37,685 nt of DNA from Thermodesulfovibrionia bacterium. GTDB taxonomy: Bacteria; Nitrospirota; Thermodesulfovibrionia; JACRGW01. The stretch's first letter is position 1, and each line of letters begins with the position of its first letter. The notes under the pieces are model-generated. The model worked only from the letters and a program-made list of their open reading frames with translations. It had not been told where the DNA came from and ran no database searches. The position numbers and the translations under genes were made by a program. Shown here in pieces: positions 1-8,546 of this stretch. The stretch lies in contig CAKKSD010000037.1 in NCBI GenBank assembly GCA_919902995.1, positions 1-37,685 of the forward strand, given 5' to 3'.

Positions 1-1
1 G

Positions 2-1492
2 GAAGAGGCTATCGCCTATTTTAAAGGCAAAGAAGAACCTTACAAGATCCAACTTATCGAAGAGATTAAGGATATGAGCGTATCTTTATATCAGGAAGGA
101 GATTTTGTTGATCTGTGCCTCGGTCCGCATATTCCCTCAACAGGAAAGGTGAAGACATTTAAACTCCTGAGTGTCGCAGGCGCCTATTGGCGTGGTAATG
201 AAAAGAACCGTATGCTCCAGAGGATTTACGGTACCTCCTTCTCAAAGGAGGAAGACCTCGAGGCTTATCTCAAAAAGCTGGAAGAGATAAAGAAGAGGGA
301 TCACCGAACTATTGGAAGGGAACTTGGCCTTTTCAGTATCAATGAAGAGACAGGTGCAGGACTTATACTCTGGCATCCCAGAGGAGCTTTAATCAGAAAG
401 ACCATCGAAGATTTCTGGAGGGAGGAACATTACAGATGGGATTATGATCTTGTCTACAGCCCCCATATCGCAAAACTTGATTTATGGAAGAAGAGCGGTC
501 ACATAGATTTCTACAGGGAGAATATGTATTCCCCGATGGAGATAGACAATATAGACTATGAACTTAAACCTATGAACTGCCCCTTCCATATAATGATATA
601 TAAATCTGAGATTCGCAGTTACAGAAACCTGCCCATCAGGTATGCCGAACTTGGTACAGTATACCGCTATGAACGTTCTGGTGTCCTCCATGGACTTCTC
701 AGGGTAAGGGGTTTTACACAGGATGATGCACATATCTTCTGCAGGGAAGACCAGATTTCTGATGAAATACAGAGGGTATTAGATTTTACCATATTCATTT
801 TAAAGATCTTCGGTTTTCATGAATATGATATATTTCTCTCTACAAGACCAGAAGAATATGTGGGTACTTTAGAAAACTGGGAGAAGGCGACTTCCGCCCT
901 TAAAATGGCGATAGAGAAAAAAGGGCTTTCCTACAGGAACGATATAGGTGCAGGGGTCTTCTACGGTCCAAAGATAGATATAAAGGTTAAGGATGCTATC
1001 GGCAGGGCATGGCAGTGCTCAACCATACAGGTGGACTTCAACCTTCCAGAACGATTCGATATCACATACAGAGGCGAAGATGGCAAGGAACATCAACCCA
1101 TTATGATACACAGGGCTCTGATGGGTTCGCTTGAGAGGTTCTTCGGAGTTCTAATAGAACATTATGCAGGGGCTTTCCCTCTATGGCTTTCCCCTGTCCA
1201 GGTCAGGGTTCTTTCTATCACCGATTCCCAGATGGATTATGCCAGAAAGATAAAAGATGAACTCAGGTCAATTGGGATAAGGACAGAGACTGATCTCAGA
1301 AATGAAAAAATCGGTCTTAAGATAAGGGAAGGCTCTATCGAAAAAATCCCCTATCTTTTAATCATAGGAGAAAAGGAGATAAAAGGTAATAGTGTAAATG
1401 TAAGGAAGCGTGGAGGAGAGAATCTCGGGGAAATGACTCTTCCAGAGTTCATAGAGGAGTTAAAAAAAGAAATTGAGGAAAAGGTTAATTAA
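2..1492 (+). CDS. thrS: Threonine--tRNA ligase, 5'-truncated
   Basis: Charges tRNA-Thr with threonine in the cytoplasm. The frame is open from base 2, so the gene starts before the window; the TGS domain and most of the N-terminal editing domain are missing. What remains has the end of the second additional domain ([11 protein letters not shown]), the class II core with the zinc-ligand motif MNCPFHI, motif 2 ([21 protein letters not shown]), the QCSTIQVDF segment, motif 3 ([13 protein letters not shown]) and a C-terminal anticodon-binding domain from about [12 protein letters not shown]. It heads the classic thrS-infC-rpmI-rplT-pheST translation cluster. The next gene starts about 60 bases downstream. 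Identification is secure. Confidence 0.97.
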   Translation, partial: EEAIAYFKGKEEPYKIQLIEEIKDMSVSLYQEGDFVDLCLGPHIPSTGKVKTFKLLSVAGAYWRGNEKNRMLQRIYGTSFSKEEDLEAYLKKLEEIKKRDHRTIGRELGLFSINEETGAGLILWHPRGALIRKTIEDFWREEHYRWDYDLVYSPHIAKLDLWKKSGHIDFYRENMYSPMEIDNIDYELKPMNCPFHIMIYKSEIRSYRNLPIRYAELGTVYRYERSGVLHGLLRVRGFTQDDAHIFCREDQISDEIQRVLDFTIFILKIFGFHEYDIFLSTRPEEYVGTLENWEKATSALKMAIEKKGLSYRNDIGAGVFYGPKIDIKVKDAIGRAWQCSTIQVDFNLPERFDITYRGEDGKEHQPIMIHRALMGSLERFFGVLIEHYAGAFPLWLSPVQVRVLSITDSQMDYARKIKDELRSIGIRTETDLRNEKIGLKIREGSIEKIPYLLIIGEKEIKGNSVNVRKRGGENLGEMTLPEFIEELKKEIEEKVN

Positions 1493-1507
1493 ATGGATAG
1501 GATATCG

Positions 1508-1535
1508 TGTATCATGCATTGTGTATCATGCATCA
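1508..1535. repeat. 7-bp-period array upstream of infC
   Basis: Four consecutive 7-mers alternate between TGTATCA and TGCATNN. The array lies directly before the infC ribosome-binding site and supplies in-frame GTG (1507) and ATG (1528) codons that can mislead start prediction. It belongs to the set of heptad arrays found across the window. Confidence 0.75.
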
Positions 1536-1541
1536 GATTCC

Positions 1542-1557
1542 AGGAGGTGATAATATA
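1542..1557 (+). promoter_or_regulatory. Shine-Dalgarno sequence and non-canonical ATA start of infC
   Basis: AGGAGGTGA at 1542-1550 is a near-perfect anti-16S match. Seven bases after its GGAGG core comes ATA (1555), followed by the conserved start of the IF-3 reading frame. The in-frame GTG and ATG codons further upstream lie inside the heptad array and before the SD, so they cannot use it. IF-3 genes are known to use rare starts (AUU in E. coli) for autoregulation, because IF-3 itself rejects such codons. Confidence 0.7.
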
Positions 1558-2061
1558 ACAAAAGGTATAAGGTTCAACAAGGGAATTAATGCAAAAGAAG
1601 TAAGGCTTATCGGACATGATGGAAAACAGCTCGGGATAATGTCAAGCAAGGAGGCATTACAGAAGGCAGATGAAGCCGGTCTCGATTTAGTGGAAGTTGC
1701 CCCTTCGGCTAATCCTCCTGTCTGCCGTATAATGAATTTCGGAAAGTATAAATACGAGCAGGCAAAAAAACAGCATTCAGCGAGGCACCATCAGAAAACG
1801 ATACAGCTTAAAGAGATTAAGATGAGACCACATATCGATGAGCATGACCTCGAGTTTAAGATAAGTAATATCAAGAAGTTCTTAGAGGCAGGAAATCGAA
1901 CAAAGATAACTATGATGTTCAGGGGCAGGGAAATGGCTTATCCGGAGATTGGTAGATCAACCCTCGAAAGGATAGCCTCAGAAGTCACAGACATGGGGAT
2001 TGTTGAACACCCTCCGAGGTTGGAAGGGAGGAATATGATCCTTATCCTTGTGCCAAAATAG
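1555..2061 (+). CDS. infC: Translation initiation factor IF-3
   Basis: Binds the 30S subunit, prevents 50S joining and proofreads start codons. From the proposed ATA start the product is 168 aa, the normal length for bacterial IF-3. The N-terminal domain (RFNKGINAKEVRLIGHDGKQ) is followed by the lysine-rich linker (GKYKYEQAKKQ) and the C-terminal domain (KEIKMRPHIDEHDLEFK, then MMFRGREMAYPEIG). It sits between thrS and rpmI, as usual. Use of ATA would allow the classic autoregulation in which excess IF-3 represses its own rare-codon start. The longer version from GTG 1507 adds 16 residues encoded by a repeat and is unlikely. Confidence 0.93.
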   Translation: MTKGIRFNKGINAKEVRLIGHDGKQLGIMSSKEALQKADEAGLDLVEVAPSANPPVCRIMNFGKYKYEQAKKQHSARHHQKTIQLKEIKMRPHIDEHDLEFKISNIKKFLEAGNRTKITMMFRGREMAYPEIGRSTLERIASEVTDMGIVEHPPRLEGRNMILILVPK

Positions 2062-2063
2062 CT

Positions 2064-2133
2064 TCAGATTCTGAAACAAGTTCAGAATGACATCTTTATT
2101 AGAGCCCTGTCATGCCGAACTTGTTTCGGCATC
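2064..2133. repeat. Short dispersed palindromic repeat between infC and rpmI
   Basis: Contains TTCAGAATGACA and TGTCATGCCGAACTTG, with imperfect inverted pairing (TGCCGAA against TTCGGCA). It is related to the TGTCAT...ATGACA elements elsewhere in the window. Confidence 0.6.
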
Positions 2134-2156
2134 TATTATTTAAAGGAGAGTCTTAT

Positions 2157-2354
2157 ATGCCAAAGCTAAAGACGCACAGAGGTGCTGCAAAGAGATTCAA
2201 GATCACAGGTAAAGGGAAGATAAAGAGGAAGAAGGCCTATCGGAGTCACCTCCTTACAGGGAAGTCCTCAAAGAGGACACGGAGCCTCAGACAACCCGTC
2301 ATCTTAGGCAAAACCGAGGAGGCGATAATAAAGAAACTTCTTCCATATGGATAG
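2157..2354 (+). CDS. rpmI: 50S ribosomal protein L35
   Basis: Small basic protein of the large ribosomal subunit, 65 aa, starting [15 protein letters not shown] and ending KKLLPYG. The ATG at 2157 follows AAAGGAGAG with good spacing. The open frame continues upstream to 2112, but that part is translated repeat and should be dropped. The gene order infC-rpmI-rplT is conserved in bacteria, where L20 commonly represses the operon. I did not find a clear L20-binding pseudoknot here. Confidence 0.95.
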   Translation: MPKLKTHRGAAKRFKITGKGKIKRKKAYRSHLLTGKSSKRTRSLRQPVILGKTEEAIIKKLLPYG

Positions 2355-2358
2355 TGTA

Positions 2359-2431
2359 GGAATGAATGCGGAATGTAGATTGGGAATGTGGATTTTAAAT
2401 CCGAAATCTCAAATCAGAAATCCGAAATTTT
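2359..2431. repeat. 7-bp-period array between rpmI and rplT
   Basis: The 3' part is a clean run of 7-mers of the form AAATCNN (AAATCCG, AAATCTC and so on) from 2397 to 2431. The 5' part (from 2359) is a looser run with the word GGAATGA/ATGTGGA. It ends about 20 bases before the rplT start. Confidence 0.75.
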
Positions 2432-2452
2432 TAAAATAAGGGAGACATTAAA

Positions 2453-2806
2453 ATGCCGAGGGCAAAAGGTGGATATAAGACCAGAAGAAGACGGAAAAAG
2501 ATTCTGAAACTTGCCAGGGGTTATGTTGGAGGCAAGTCTAAACTCTTCAGGACAGCTACAGAAGCCGTTGACAGGGCATTGAGATATGCCTACAGAGATA
2601 GAAGGACAAGGAAGAGGGACTTCAGAAGTCTCTGGATCGTGAGGATAAACGCAGCGGCCAGAATAAATGGAATAACTTACAGCAGATTTATGCAAGGCCT
2701 CAGCACTGCCGGGATAGACCTGAACAGAAAGGTATTAGCAGATATGGCTGTCAGAGATCCTGATGGTTTCGCAAAGATTGCTGAGATGGCAAAGGCATCC
2801 TCGTGA
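2453..2806 (+). CDS. rplT: 50S ribosomal protein L20
   Basis: Large-subunit assembly protein that binds 23S rRNA, 117 aa, the usual family length. It starts [16 protein letters not shown] and contains the hallmark segments [15 protein letters not shown] and [17 protein letters not shown]. The ATG at 2453 follows AAGGGAGACATTAAA, a good SD. In many bacteria L20 is the autogenous repressor of its operon. Identification is secure. Confidence 0.97.
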   Translation: MPRAKGGYKTRRRRKKILKLARGYVGGKSKLFRTATEAVDRALRYAYRDRRTRKRDFRSLWIVRINAAARINGITYSRFMQGLSTAGIDLNRKVLADMAVRDPDGFAKIAEMAKASS

Positions 2807-2820
2807 TTATTCAAATATTG

Positions 2821-2886
2821 GTAGGACAGCCGTCTCGGCTGTCCTGAATGGTCTAAATCTTTTGACAGGCGAGACGCCCGTCCTAC
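2821..2886. repeat. GTAGGAC-bounded dispersed repeat upstream of pheS
   Basis: Bounded by GTAGGAC and its complement GTCCTAC, with internal GCCGTCTCGGC and GGCGAGACGCC palindromes. It is read through by the pheS frame and would give the spurious peptide GRTAVSAVLNG plus TGETPVLL, which marks it as translated repeat rather than protein. Confidence 0.7.
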
Positions 2887-2900
2887 TCTCATTTTATACC

Positions 2901-4484
2901 GTGAATTTTTTAAATAGAGGCACACTACACCCAGAGCAAGAAAAAATCCTTGAGAGCCTTCATCCTCTCGAGATAAAACTGCTCCATAGCTTTAGGGATA
3001 AGGAGACCCTCGCATCAAAAGAAATCATTGATAAGGGCTTGATAGACGAGTCACGCCTTGATATGGCATCAAACTGGTTGCTTAAAAAGGGGCTCATAGA
3101 AATAAGTGGAGAGGAGGTTACATCCTCTGTTTCTCTTACTGAGACAGGTGGAGATTATTGTAAAAACAATATTCCTGAAATAAGGATTCTTTCTGCCCTT
3201 CGTGAGGGAAGGAGTTTTACAGTAAAAGACATCAATCATACCTTCCATCTCGACCTTTTAGAGGTGAGTTCCGCCCTCGGTGCCCTGAAAGAGTCCGGTG
3301 TTATTATGATAACTCATGGAGGTTTCTTAGAACTCAAGTCAGATAAAGGTACAGAAGAATTTGAATCGCTTCAGGATCTGATTGGATTAATCGGAGAAAA
3401 GGAGTCACTAAATCTCGGTGACCTTTCAGATGAACATAAGTCTATAATAGAAGCCCACCACAGAAAGAGGGGGAAATCCAAGGGTATATTCAGGATATCG
3501 GAGAAAAGAAACAGGATCTTTTCATTGACAGAGAACGGCAGGTCAATCCTTTCGGTTCTACTTAAACAGGGAGAGACAGGAGAAGATGTTTCTCAATTAA
3601 CCCCTGATATGTTAAAGGAAGGTACATGGAAGAATAAAACCTTCCGCAAATACAATATCTCTCTCAGCCCTCCAAGGATCAGTATAGGAAAGAAACATCC
3701 CTATCGTGAATTTCTGGATTTTGTTAAATATAAGTTTATTGCTATGGGATTTGAGGAGATGCGTGGACCTCTGATCGAAAACGAGTTCTGGAATATGGAT
3801 GCACTCTATATGCCCCAGTTCCATCCTGCAAGGGATATTCATGATGTCTATTTTACAAAAGAACCATCTCAATGCAGGGAGATCGAGAGCCCCTTTGGGA
3901 AACGTGTGGCTGAAACACACATCCACGGTGGTAAAACCGGCTCTAAGGGATGGGGATACCCATTTGATATCAACAGGGCACGGAGATTAATTCTAAGGAG
4001 CCAGGGGACGACAATTTCAGCACGTACCCTTGCCTCCGGTCCGAAGATTCCCGGCAAGTATTTTTCGATCGCCCGATGTTTCCGCTATGACACAGTGGAT
4101 GCAACCCACGCCCCTGATTTTTATCAGATCGAAGGAATTGTCCTTGGAGAAGAGATTAATTTCAGAACCCTCTTAGGACTCCTGAAACTTTTAGGGGAAG
4201 AAATAGCGATGGTTAAGGAATTCCAATTCCTCCCAGCCTATTTCCCTTTCACCGAACCATCAGTTGAACTGCACGGTAAGCACGCGAAACTCGGATGGAT
4301 GGAGCTTGGTGGTGCAGGGATATTCAGACCTGAGGTGACTATACCTTTGGGTGTAAAAGTGCCGGTTATCGCCTGGGGACTTGGTCTTGACAGGATGGCA
4401 ATGGTAGCACTCGATATCAATGACATAAGAGATCTTTTCTCAAGAGATCTCGATTTTATAAGGACAAAAAAGATCAGACTATAG
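2901..4484 (+). CDS. pheS: Phenylalanine--tRNA ligase alpha subunit, archaeal type
   Basis: Catalytic subunit of PheRS. With the GTG at 2901 it is 527 aa, far longer than the roughly 340 aa of ordinary bacterial PheS. Winged-helix-like N-terminal domains (LHPLEIKLLHSFRDKE and following) replace the bacterial coiled coil. The class II core has motif 1 around MGFEEMRGPLIENEFWNMDA, motif 2 (FSIARCFRYDTVDATHAPDF) and motif 3 (GLGLDRMAM). The insert THIHGGKTGSKGWGYPF also fits the archaeal/eukaryotic family. The start is uncertain: no clear SD precedes GTG 2901, and the frame is open back to 2763 through a dispersed repeat. It sits at the normal bacterial pheST position. Confidence 0.9.
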   Translation: MNFLNRGTLHPEQEKILESLHPLEIKLLHSFRDKETLASKEIIDKGLIDESRLDMASNWLLKKGLIEISGEEVTSSVSLTETGGDYCKNNIPEIRILSALREGRSFTVKDINHTFHLDLLEVSSALGALKESGVIMITHGGFLELKSDKGTEEFESLQDLIGLIGEKESLNLGDLSDEHKSIIEAHHRKRGKSKGIFRISEKRNRIFSLTENGRSILSVLLKQGETGEDVSQLTPDMLKEGTWKNKTFRKYNISLSPPRISIGKKHPYREFLDFVKYKFIAMGFEEMRGPLIENEFWNMDALYMPQFHPARDIHDVYFTKEPSQCREIESPFGKRVAETHIHGGKTGSKGWGYPFDINRARRLILRSQGTTISARTLASGPKIPGKYFSIARCFRYDTVDATHAPDFYQIEGIVLGEEINFRTLLGLLKLLGEEIAMVKEFQFLPAYFPFTEPSVELHGKHAKLGWMELGGAGIFRPEVTIPLGVKVPVIAWGLGLDRMAMVALDINDIRDLFSRDLDFIRTKKIRL

Positions 4485-4492
4485 CCTTATTT

Positions 4493-4635
4493 TGTCATTC
4501 CCGTGAAAACGGGAATCCAGTTTTTGTATGGTTCTCTGCTCCCCGCGTACGACCTGCGGGGACAAGTTTCGCAGAGCCTGCCCCGTACTTAATACGGGGG
4601 ACGGCGTCTGGATTCCTGCCTACGCAGGAATGACA
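4493..4635. repeat. MITE-like palindrome between pheS and pheT
   Basis: Starts TGTCATTCCCGTGAAAACGG and ends with GGATTCCTGCC...GCAGGAATGACA. The outer TGTCATTCC/GGAATGACA ends are complementary, and the interior contains further short hairpins. There is no reading frame for a transposase. The same ends recur at 32599 and 36686. Confidence 0.75.
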
Positions 4636-4658
4636 TATGCAATAAGGAACGACATTAG

Positions 4659-6344
4659 ATGGCAACAGTAGATATAAAAAAGAAAGACCTTGAGAGGCTC
4701 TTTCAAAAGAGACTTACCCGTTCTCACCTCGAAGAATATCTTTCTCTCGCAAAGGCTGAATTGAAGGAATATAACATTGAAACGGATAGTCTCAAAATAG
4801 AACTATCTGACAGTAACAGACCTGACCTCTGGTCTGTCGAAGGAATAGCCAGACAGATGAGGACCCACCTTTCAGGAAACCCAGTCAACTATCCATTTTT
4901 TGGTATGAGGAAGAAACATCTAAGGGAGATTAAGGTTTCGAGTGAGATTAAGCAGGTCAGGCCTTATATTGCAGCCTGTGCTGTCCTCGGGCTCAGGATG
5001 AACGAGGATTTCCTTGTCCAGATAATTCAGTCCCAGGACAAACTCTCAGAGATCTTTGGCCGGAAGCGCAGGATGGTTTCTGTCGGGATTTATGAACTTG
5101 ACAGAATTCTCTTTCCTGTAAATTATATGCTTGCGGAACCGGATAGGGTTTCCTTTATACCGTTAGGGATGGACAAAAGGATGAACCTGAAGGAGGTACT
5201 TGAGAGACATCCAAAGGGGATCACCTATGGATCAATTGTGAGTAACTTCAAAAAATATCCTCTTCTTATTGACAGCAATGCTCAGGTACTGTCCTTTCCT
5301 CCTATTATTAATAGCAGGGAAATAGGTGAGGTAAAGACTGAGACAAAGAATATATTCGTAGAGGTTACGGGAATTGATCTGCGTATGGTAAACCTCGCAA
5401 TCAATATTCTGAGTGTTAACCTCCACGACCGCGGTGCAAAGATCGAACCTGTCCTTATATCCTATCTCTATCAAACAGAATTTGGGAAAAAGATAACCAC
5501 TCCTTTCAGTATGGTAGAACCTGTGAAGATTTCAACCAGGGAATTCACCAAGACCTTGGGTGAAGAGGTCTCACCCCTGGAAATCAGGAAGTGTCTGGTA
5601 CGATACGGACACAATGTCTCGGTCGGAAGAAGTTCCATCACTGTGAGCTATCCGCCATACAGAGACGATATAATGCACCCCGTAGATATTATAGAGGATA
5701 TGGCTATCTCGAAAGGATACAGCAGTTTCAAGCCAGAAATGCCACATCAATCCACTGTCGGGGGACTCTCAGAGACTGAATTGTTCTCTGATTTGGTAAG
5801 GGATTATCTGGTCGGAGCCGGTTTCCAGGAAATTGTTTCAAACATCCTCGGTTCACCTGAAGAATTCAGAGAGAGGATGTGTATCGATGAAAAACTGATC
5901 GAGATAGAAAATGTGATGTCCCGCTCATACTCGGTTGTCAGAAACAGGATACTTCCTTCACTCTTGAAAGTTGAGACAGCAAGCTCAAAATCGTTCTACC
6001 CTCATAGGGTCTTTGAGGTTGGAGAGGTAGTAATTTACGACCCTCTTCAAAACCTTGGAAGCCAGACAAGACTTAACCTCGGAGCCCTCATCTCACACCC
6101 TGCAGTAAGTTTTTCGGAGATCCATTCCTACCTTGATCTCCTCTTTTTCTATTTAGGGATTTCTTATAGATTAGAGCCAGAGGAACATCCAGCCTTCATG
6201 CCTGGACGCTGTGGGAATATCATAGTAGAAGAAAAGGCTCTTGGCCTCATAGGTGAGGTCAACCCTGCTGTCCTCGACCACTGGCAGATCACGATGCCCT
6301 GCTCTGCCTTCGAGATCAACCTGGACACACTCTCTACCTTCTGA
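4659..6344 (+). CDS. pheT: Phenylalanine--tRNA ligase beta subunit, archaeal type
   Basis: Partner of PheS; in this family the beta subunit carries the B3/B4 editing domain and tRNA-contacting regions. It is 561 aa, matching archaeal/eukaryotic PheT rather than bacterial PheT (about 800 aa), and lacks the N-terminal EMAP-like and C-terminal anticodon-binding extensions. The N-terminal segment SDSNRPDLWSVEGIARQ is diagnostic of the archaeal form. A B5-like part follows (LGEEVSPLEIRKCLVRYG; YPPYRDDIMHPVDIIEDM), then the catalytic-like domain. The ATG at 4659 follows AAGGA. It forms a pair with pheS, separated only by a mobile-type repeat. Confidence 0.92.
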   Translation: MATVDIKKKDLERLFQKRLTRSHLEEYLSLAKAELKEYNIETDSLKIELSDSNRPDLWSVEGIARQMRTHLSGNPVNYPFFGMRKKHLREIKVSSEIKQVRPYIAACAVLGLRMNEDFLVQIIQSQDKLSEIFGRKRRMVSVGIYELDRILFPVNYMLAEPDRVSFIPLGMDKRMNLKEVLERHPKGITYGSIVSNFKKYPLLIDSNAQVLSFPPIINSREIGEVKTETKNIFVEVTGIDLRMVNLAINILSVNLHDRGAKIEPVLISYLYQTEFGKKITTPFSMVEPVKISTREFTKTLGEEVSPLEIRKCLVRYGHNVSVGRSSITVSYPPYRDDIMHPVDIIEDMAISKGYSSFKPEMPHQSTVGGLSETELFSDLVRDYLVGAGFQEIVSNILGSPEEFRERMCIDEKLIEIENVMSRSYSVVRNRILPSLLKVETASSKSFYPHRVFEVGEVVIYDPLQNLGSQTRLNLGALISHPAVSFSEIHSYLDLLFFYLGISYRLEPEEHPAFMPGRCGNIIVEEKALGLIGEVNPAVLDHWQITMPCSAFEINLDTLSTF

Positions 6345-6468
6345 TTTTCTCCCTTATATATCTTAAGAGTCTCCCTAAGTCTGTGCCTAATTTCGGAAGC
6401 CTCTTATACCTAAAAAAGATAAGGATGATCAAAAGAATCAGAAGTAATTCAATAAGGCTCAGGCTCAT
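6334..6468 (-). CDS. TatA-like small membrane protein
   Basis: A 44-aa product beginning MSLSLIELLLILLIILIFF. The hydrophobic N-terminal segment is followed by RYKRLPKLGTDLGRLLRYI and a basic tail. The pattern (transmembrane helix, K-x-LP-x-LG, amphipathic helix) is that of TatA/TatE, the pore component of the twin-arginine translocase. The usual FGP hinge is replaced by FFRY, so function is less certain. It starts 18 bases after the fhs stop on the same strand and converges with pheT, overlapping its last 11 bases. The upstream ribosome site is weak. It could also be a small membrane protein unrelated to Tat. Confidence 0.55.
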   Translation of the reverse strand: MSLSLIELLLILLIILIFFRYKRLPKLGTDLGRLLRYIREKIRR

Positions 6469-6486
6469 AAACCTATTCTATCATAT

Positions 6487-8250
6487 TTAGAATAATCCCT
6501 TCACCTTCCCTGTCTTAACATCCACATCAACACGTCTGTAAGCAGGGTCTGACGATGTCCCTGGCATCAACTTGATAGAACCTGCAACAGGCACAACAAA
6601 GCCTGCGCCCTTATATGTCAATATATCTCGGATAAAGAGTTTCCACCCCTTTGGAACACCTTTAAGGTTCGGATTATCAGACAGACTGAGATGGGTCTTG
6701 ACCATACATGTCCCGAGTTTTGAGATCTCGGGGTCTTCTTCCATCTTTTTCGCCTTTGCAAGTGCCTCCGGTGAATACTCAACACCATCTGCACCATAAA
6801 CATCCTCTGCAATCATCTCGATACGGTGTCTGAGCGGTGTAGCGAGTTCATAGAGGAACTTAAAATTATTTGGTTCATTACAGGCGTCTATCACGGCATC
6901 GGCAAGTTCAAGCGCACCCTCTCCCCCATACTGCCAGTGCCTCGAAACAGCAACTCTTGCACCTCCTGCCTCTGCAAGCCTCTTGACAGCCTTTATCTCA
7001 TTCTCTGTATCCGTATGGAATGCATTGATACAGACAACGGGGTTGATACCTGCATTCATGACCGTTTTGATATGATGGGTAAGGTTTTCTGTACCCTTCT
7101 CCACCCATCCAACATTCTCGCTCTTGTATTCCTCGGGCATTGGCCTTCCTGGTACGGGTATTGGTGCACCACCATGGCATTTTAATGCCCTTATCGTTGC
7201 AACAATAACTGCTGCATTTGGTTTCAGTCCGGAGAATCTGCATTTGAGATTCCAGAATTTTTCAAATCCTATATCTGCACCAAAACCTGATTCGGTAATA
7301 TGGTAATCGCCAAGCTTAAGAGCGATCCTGTCTGCAATAATCGAAGATTGACCGATAGCGATATTTGCGAATGGACCTGCATGGACAAAGACAGGCTGAC
7401 CTTCTATGGTCTGCAAAAGGTTGGGATTCAGTGCCTCGACCATCCAGGCAGTCATCGCACCTGCAACTTCAAGATCTCCTGTCGTAACAGGATTACCGCT
7501 CTTGTCATAGGCAACAACGATCTTCCCCATCCTTTCTCTCATGTCTTTGAGGTCTGTTGCAACCGCGAGGATCGCCATCACCTCTGAAGAAACTGCAATA
7601 GCAAAGCCAGAACGCATCATGAACCCGTCATCCTTACCTCCGATACCGATGATTATATCCCTCAATGCCTGCGCGCAGAAATCCATTATCCATTTCATCT
7701 CTACATTGCGGGGGTCAATATTCAGTCTCTTAAGTTTTCGCTTTGCGAGTTGTTCGTCGGTGTAATTAAATTCATGCTGCATCCTCGATGTTAGGGCAAC
7801 CATCGCGAGGTTCTGGGCGTTTATTATGGCATTTATATCTCCTGTAAGTCCGAGTGAGAAAGGTGTGAGTGGGATACACTGTGAAAGCCCGCCACCCGCT
7901 GCAGAGCCCTTTATGTTCATGGTAGGTCCGCCTGAAGGCTGTCTTATAGCTGCGACGACATTCTTCCCCCTCTTTCCGAGACCTTCTGTGAGACCCATAG
8001 TTGTGGTTGATTTGCCCTCTCCGAGCGGCGTTGGTGTTATAGCGGTTACATCAATATATTTCCCGTCAGGTTTTTTTGCAAGGCGATTCAGTACACTCTT
8101 AAAATCCACCTTTGCAACATAGTGTCCGTGGGGGAGGAGTTCCTGTTTTTCAAGACCAAGTTCTTCCCCTAACTGGTAAACAGTCTTCATATGTCTTTCT
8201 GATGCTTCTGCAATCTCCCAGTCTGCATTTTTTGTTGGATCAAGTGGCAT
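6487..8250 (-). CDS. fhs: Formate--tetrahydrofolate ligase
   Basis: ATP-dependent ligation of formate to tetrahydrofolate, giving 10-formyl-THF; the second step of the methyl branch of the Wood-Ljungdahl pathway and of other C1 routes. It is 587 aa, slightly longer than the usual 555-560. The P-loop [16 protein letters not shown] and the conserved segments [36 protein letters not shown] and [14 protein letters not shown] are all visible. The ATG at 8250 follows AAAGGAGAC. It lies downstream of, and on the same strand as, the formate dehydrogenase genes, so formate made or oxidised there is directly linked to folate chemistry. Confidence 0.97.
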   Translation of the reverse strand: MPLDPTKNADWEIAEASERHMKTVYQLGEELGLEKQELLPHGHYVAKVDFKSVLNRLAKKPDGKYIDVTAITPTPLGEGKSTTTMGLTEGLGKRGKNVVAAIRQPSGGPTMNIKGSAAGGGLSQCIPLTPFSLGLTGDINAIINAQNLAMVALTSRMQHEFNYTDEQLAKRKLKRLNIDPRNVEMKWIMDFCAQALRDIIIGIGGKDDGFMMRSGFAIAVSSEVMAILAVATDLKDMRERMGKIVVAYDKSGNPVTTGDLEVAGAMTAWMVEALNPNLLQTIEGQPVFVHAGPFANIAIGQSSIIADRIALKLGDYHITESGFGADIGFEKFWNLKCRFSGLKPNAAVIVATIRALKCHGGAPIPVPGRPMPEEYKSENVGWVEKGTENLTHHIKTVMNAGINPVVCINAFHTDTENEIKAVKRLAEAGGARVAVSRHWQYGGEGALELADAVIDACNEPNNFKFLYELATPLRHRIEMIAEDVYGADGVEYSPEALAKAKKMEEDPEISKLGTCMVKTHLSLSDNPNLKGVPKGWKLFIRDILTYKGAGFVVPVAGSIKLMPGTSSDPAYRRVDVDVKTGKVKGLF

Positions 8251-8264
8251 AGCAAGTCTCCTTT

Positions 8265-8298
8265 AATCTTAAATTTTGAATTTTAAACTTTCAATCTG
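8265..8298. repeat. 7-bp-period array upstream of fhs
   Basis: About five 7-mers of the form AANNTTN (AATCTTA, AATTTTG, AACTTTC and similar). It lies just upstream of the fhs SD. Confidence 0.6.
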
Positions 8299-8309
8299 TT
8301 TTATCTTCC

Positions 8310-8450
8310 CTAATAACTTACAAGCACATTCATCAGCTTCTCGTTCATCCTTCTCACATTATGTCCGGCAACGATAGCTATCTTCCTGATCTCTTCTTCT
8401 GTCAAATCTCCAAATAGAACCTATCCCCTAAGGTCTTTGATATCTACCAT
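8310..8450 (-). pseudogene. Small ORF interrupted by an in-frame TAG
   Basis: Reading from the ATG at 8450, preceded by an AGGGGGAC ribosome-binding site, gives MVDIKDLRG, then TAG at 8423-8421. The same frame continues with VLFGDLTEEEIRKIAIVAGH and a further charged helix to a TAG ending at 8310. The whole would be a 46-residue, mostly helical protein. It lies between fdhA and fhs on the same strand. Coherent amino-acid composition on both sides of the stop suggests a recently broken gene, or reinitiation at a downstream TTG or ATG. I recognise no family. The surrounding 296-base interval otherwise holds only heptad arrays. Confidence 0.4.
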
Positions 8451-8466
8451 GTCGTCCCCCTTCCCT

Positions 8467-8536
8467 TATCTGATACATGATGTCTGATACCTGATGCCAG
8501 ATGTCTGATAAAGTATCGGGCATCGGGTATCCTGCA
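8467..8536. repeat. Long 7-bp-period array between fdhA and fhs
   Basis: Ten consecutive 7-mers, built on words such as TACATGA, TGTCTGA, TACCTGA and later TCGGGCA and TCGGGTA. The phase is kept without a slip over 70 bases while the unit sequence drifts. Confidence 0.8.
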
Positions 8537-8546
8537 TCACCTTCAT

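Noticed and set aside
2112-2156. Extended N-terminus for rpmI from an upstream in-frame ATG
   Set aside because: The extra residues come from a dispersed repeat and the family start [14 protein letters not shown] has its own good SD.
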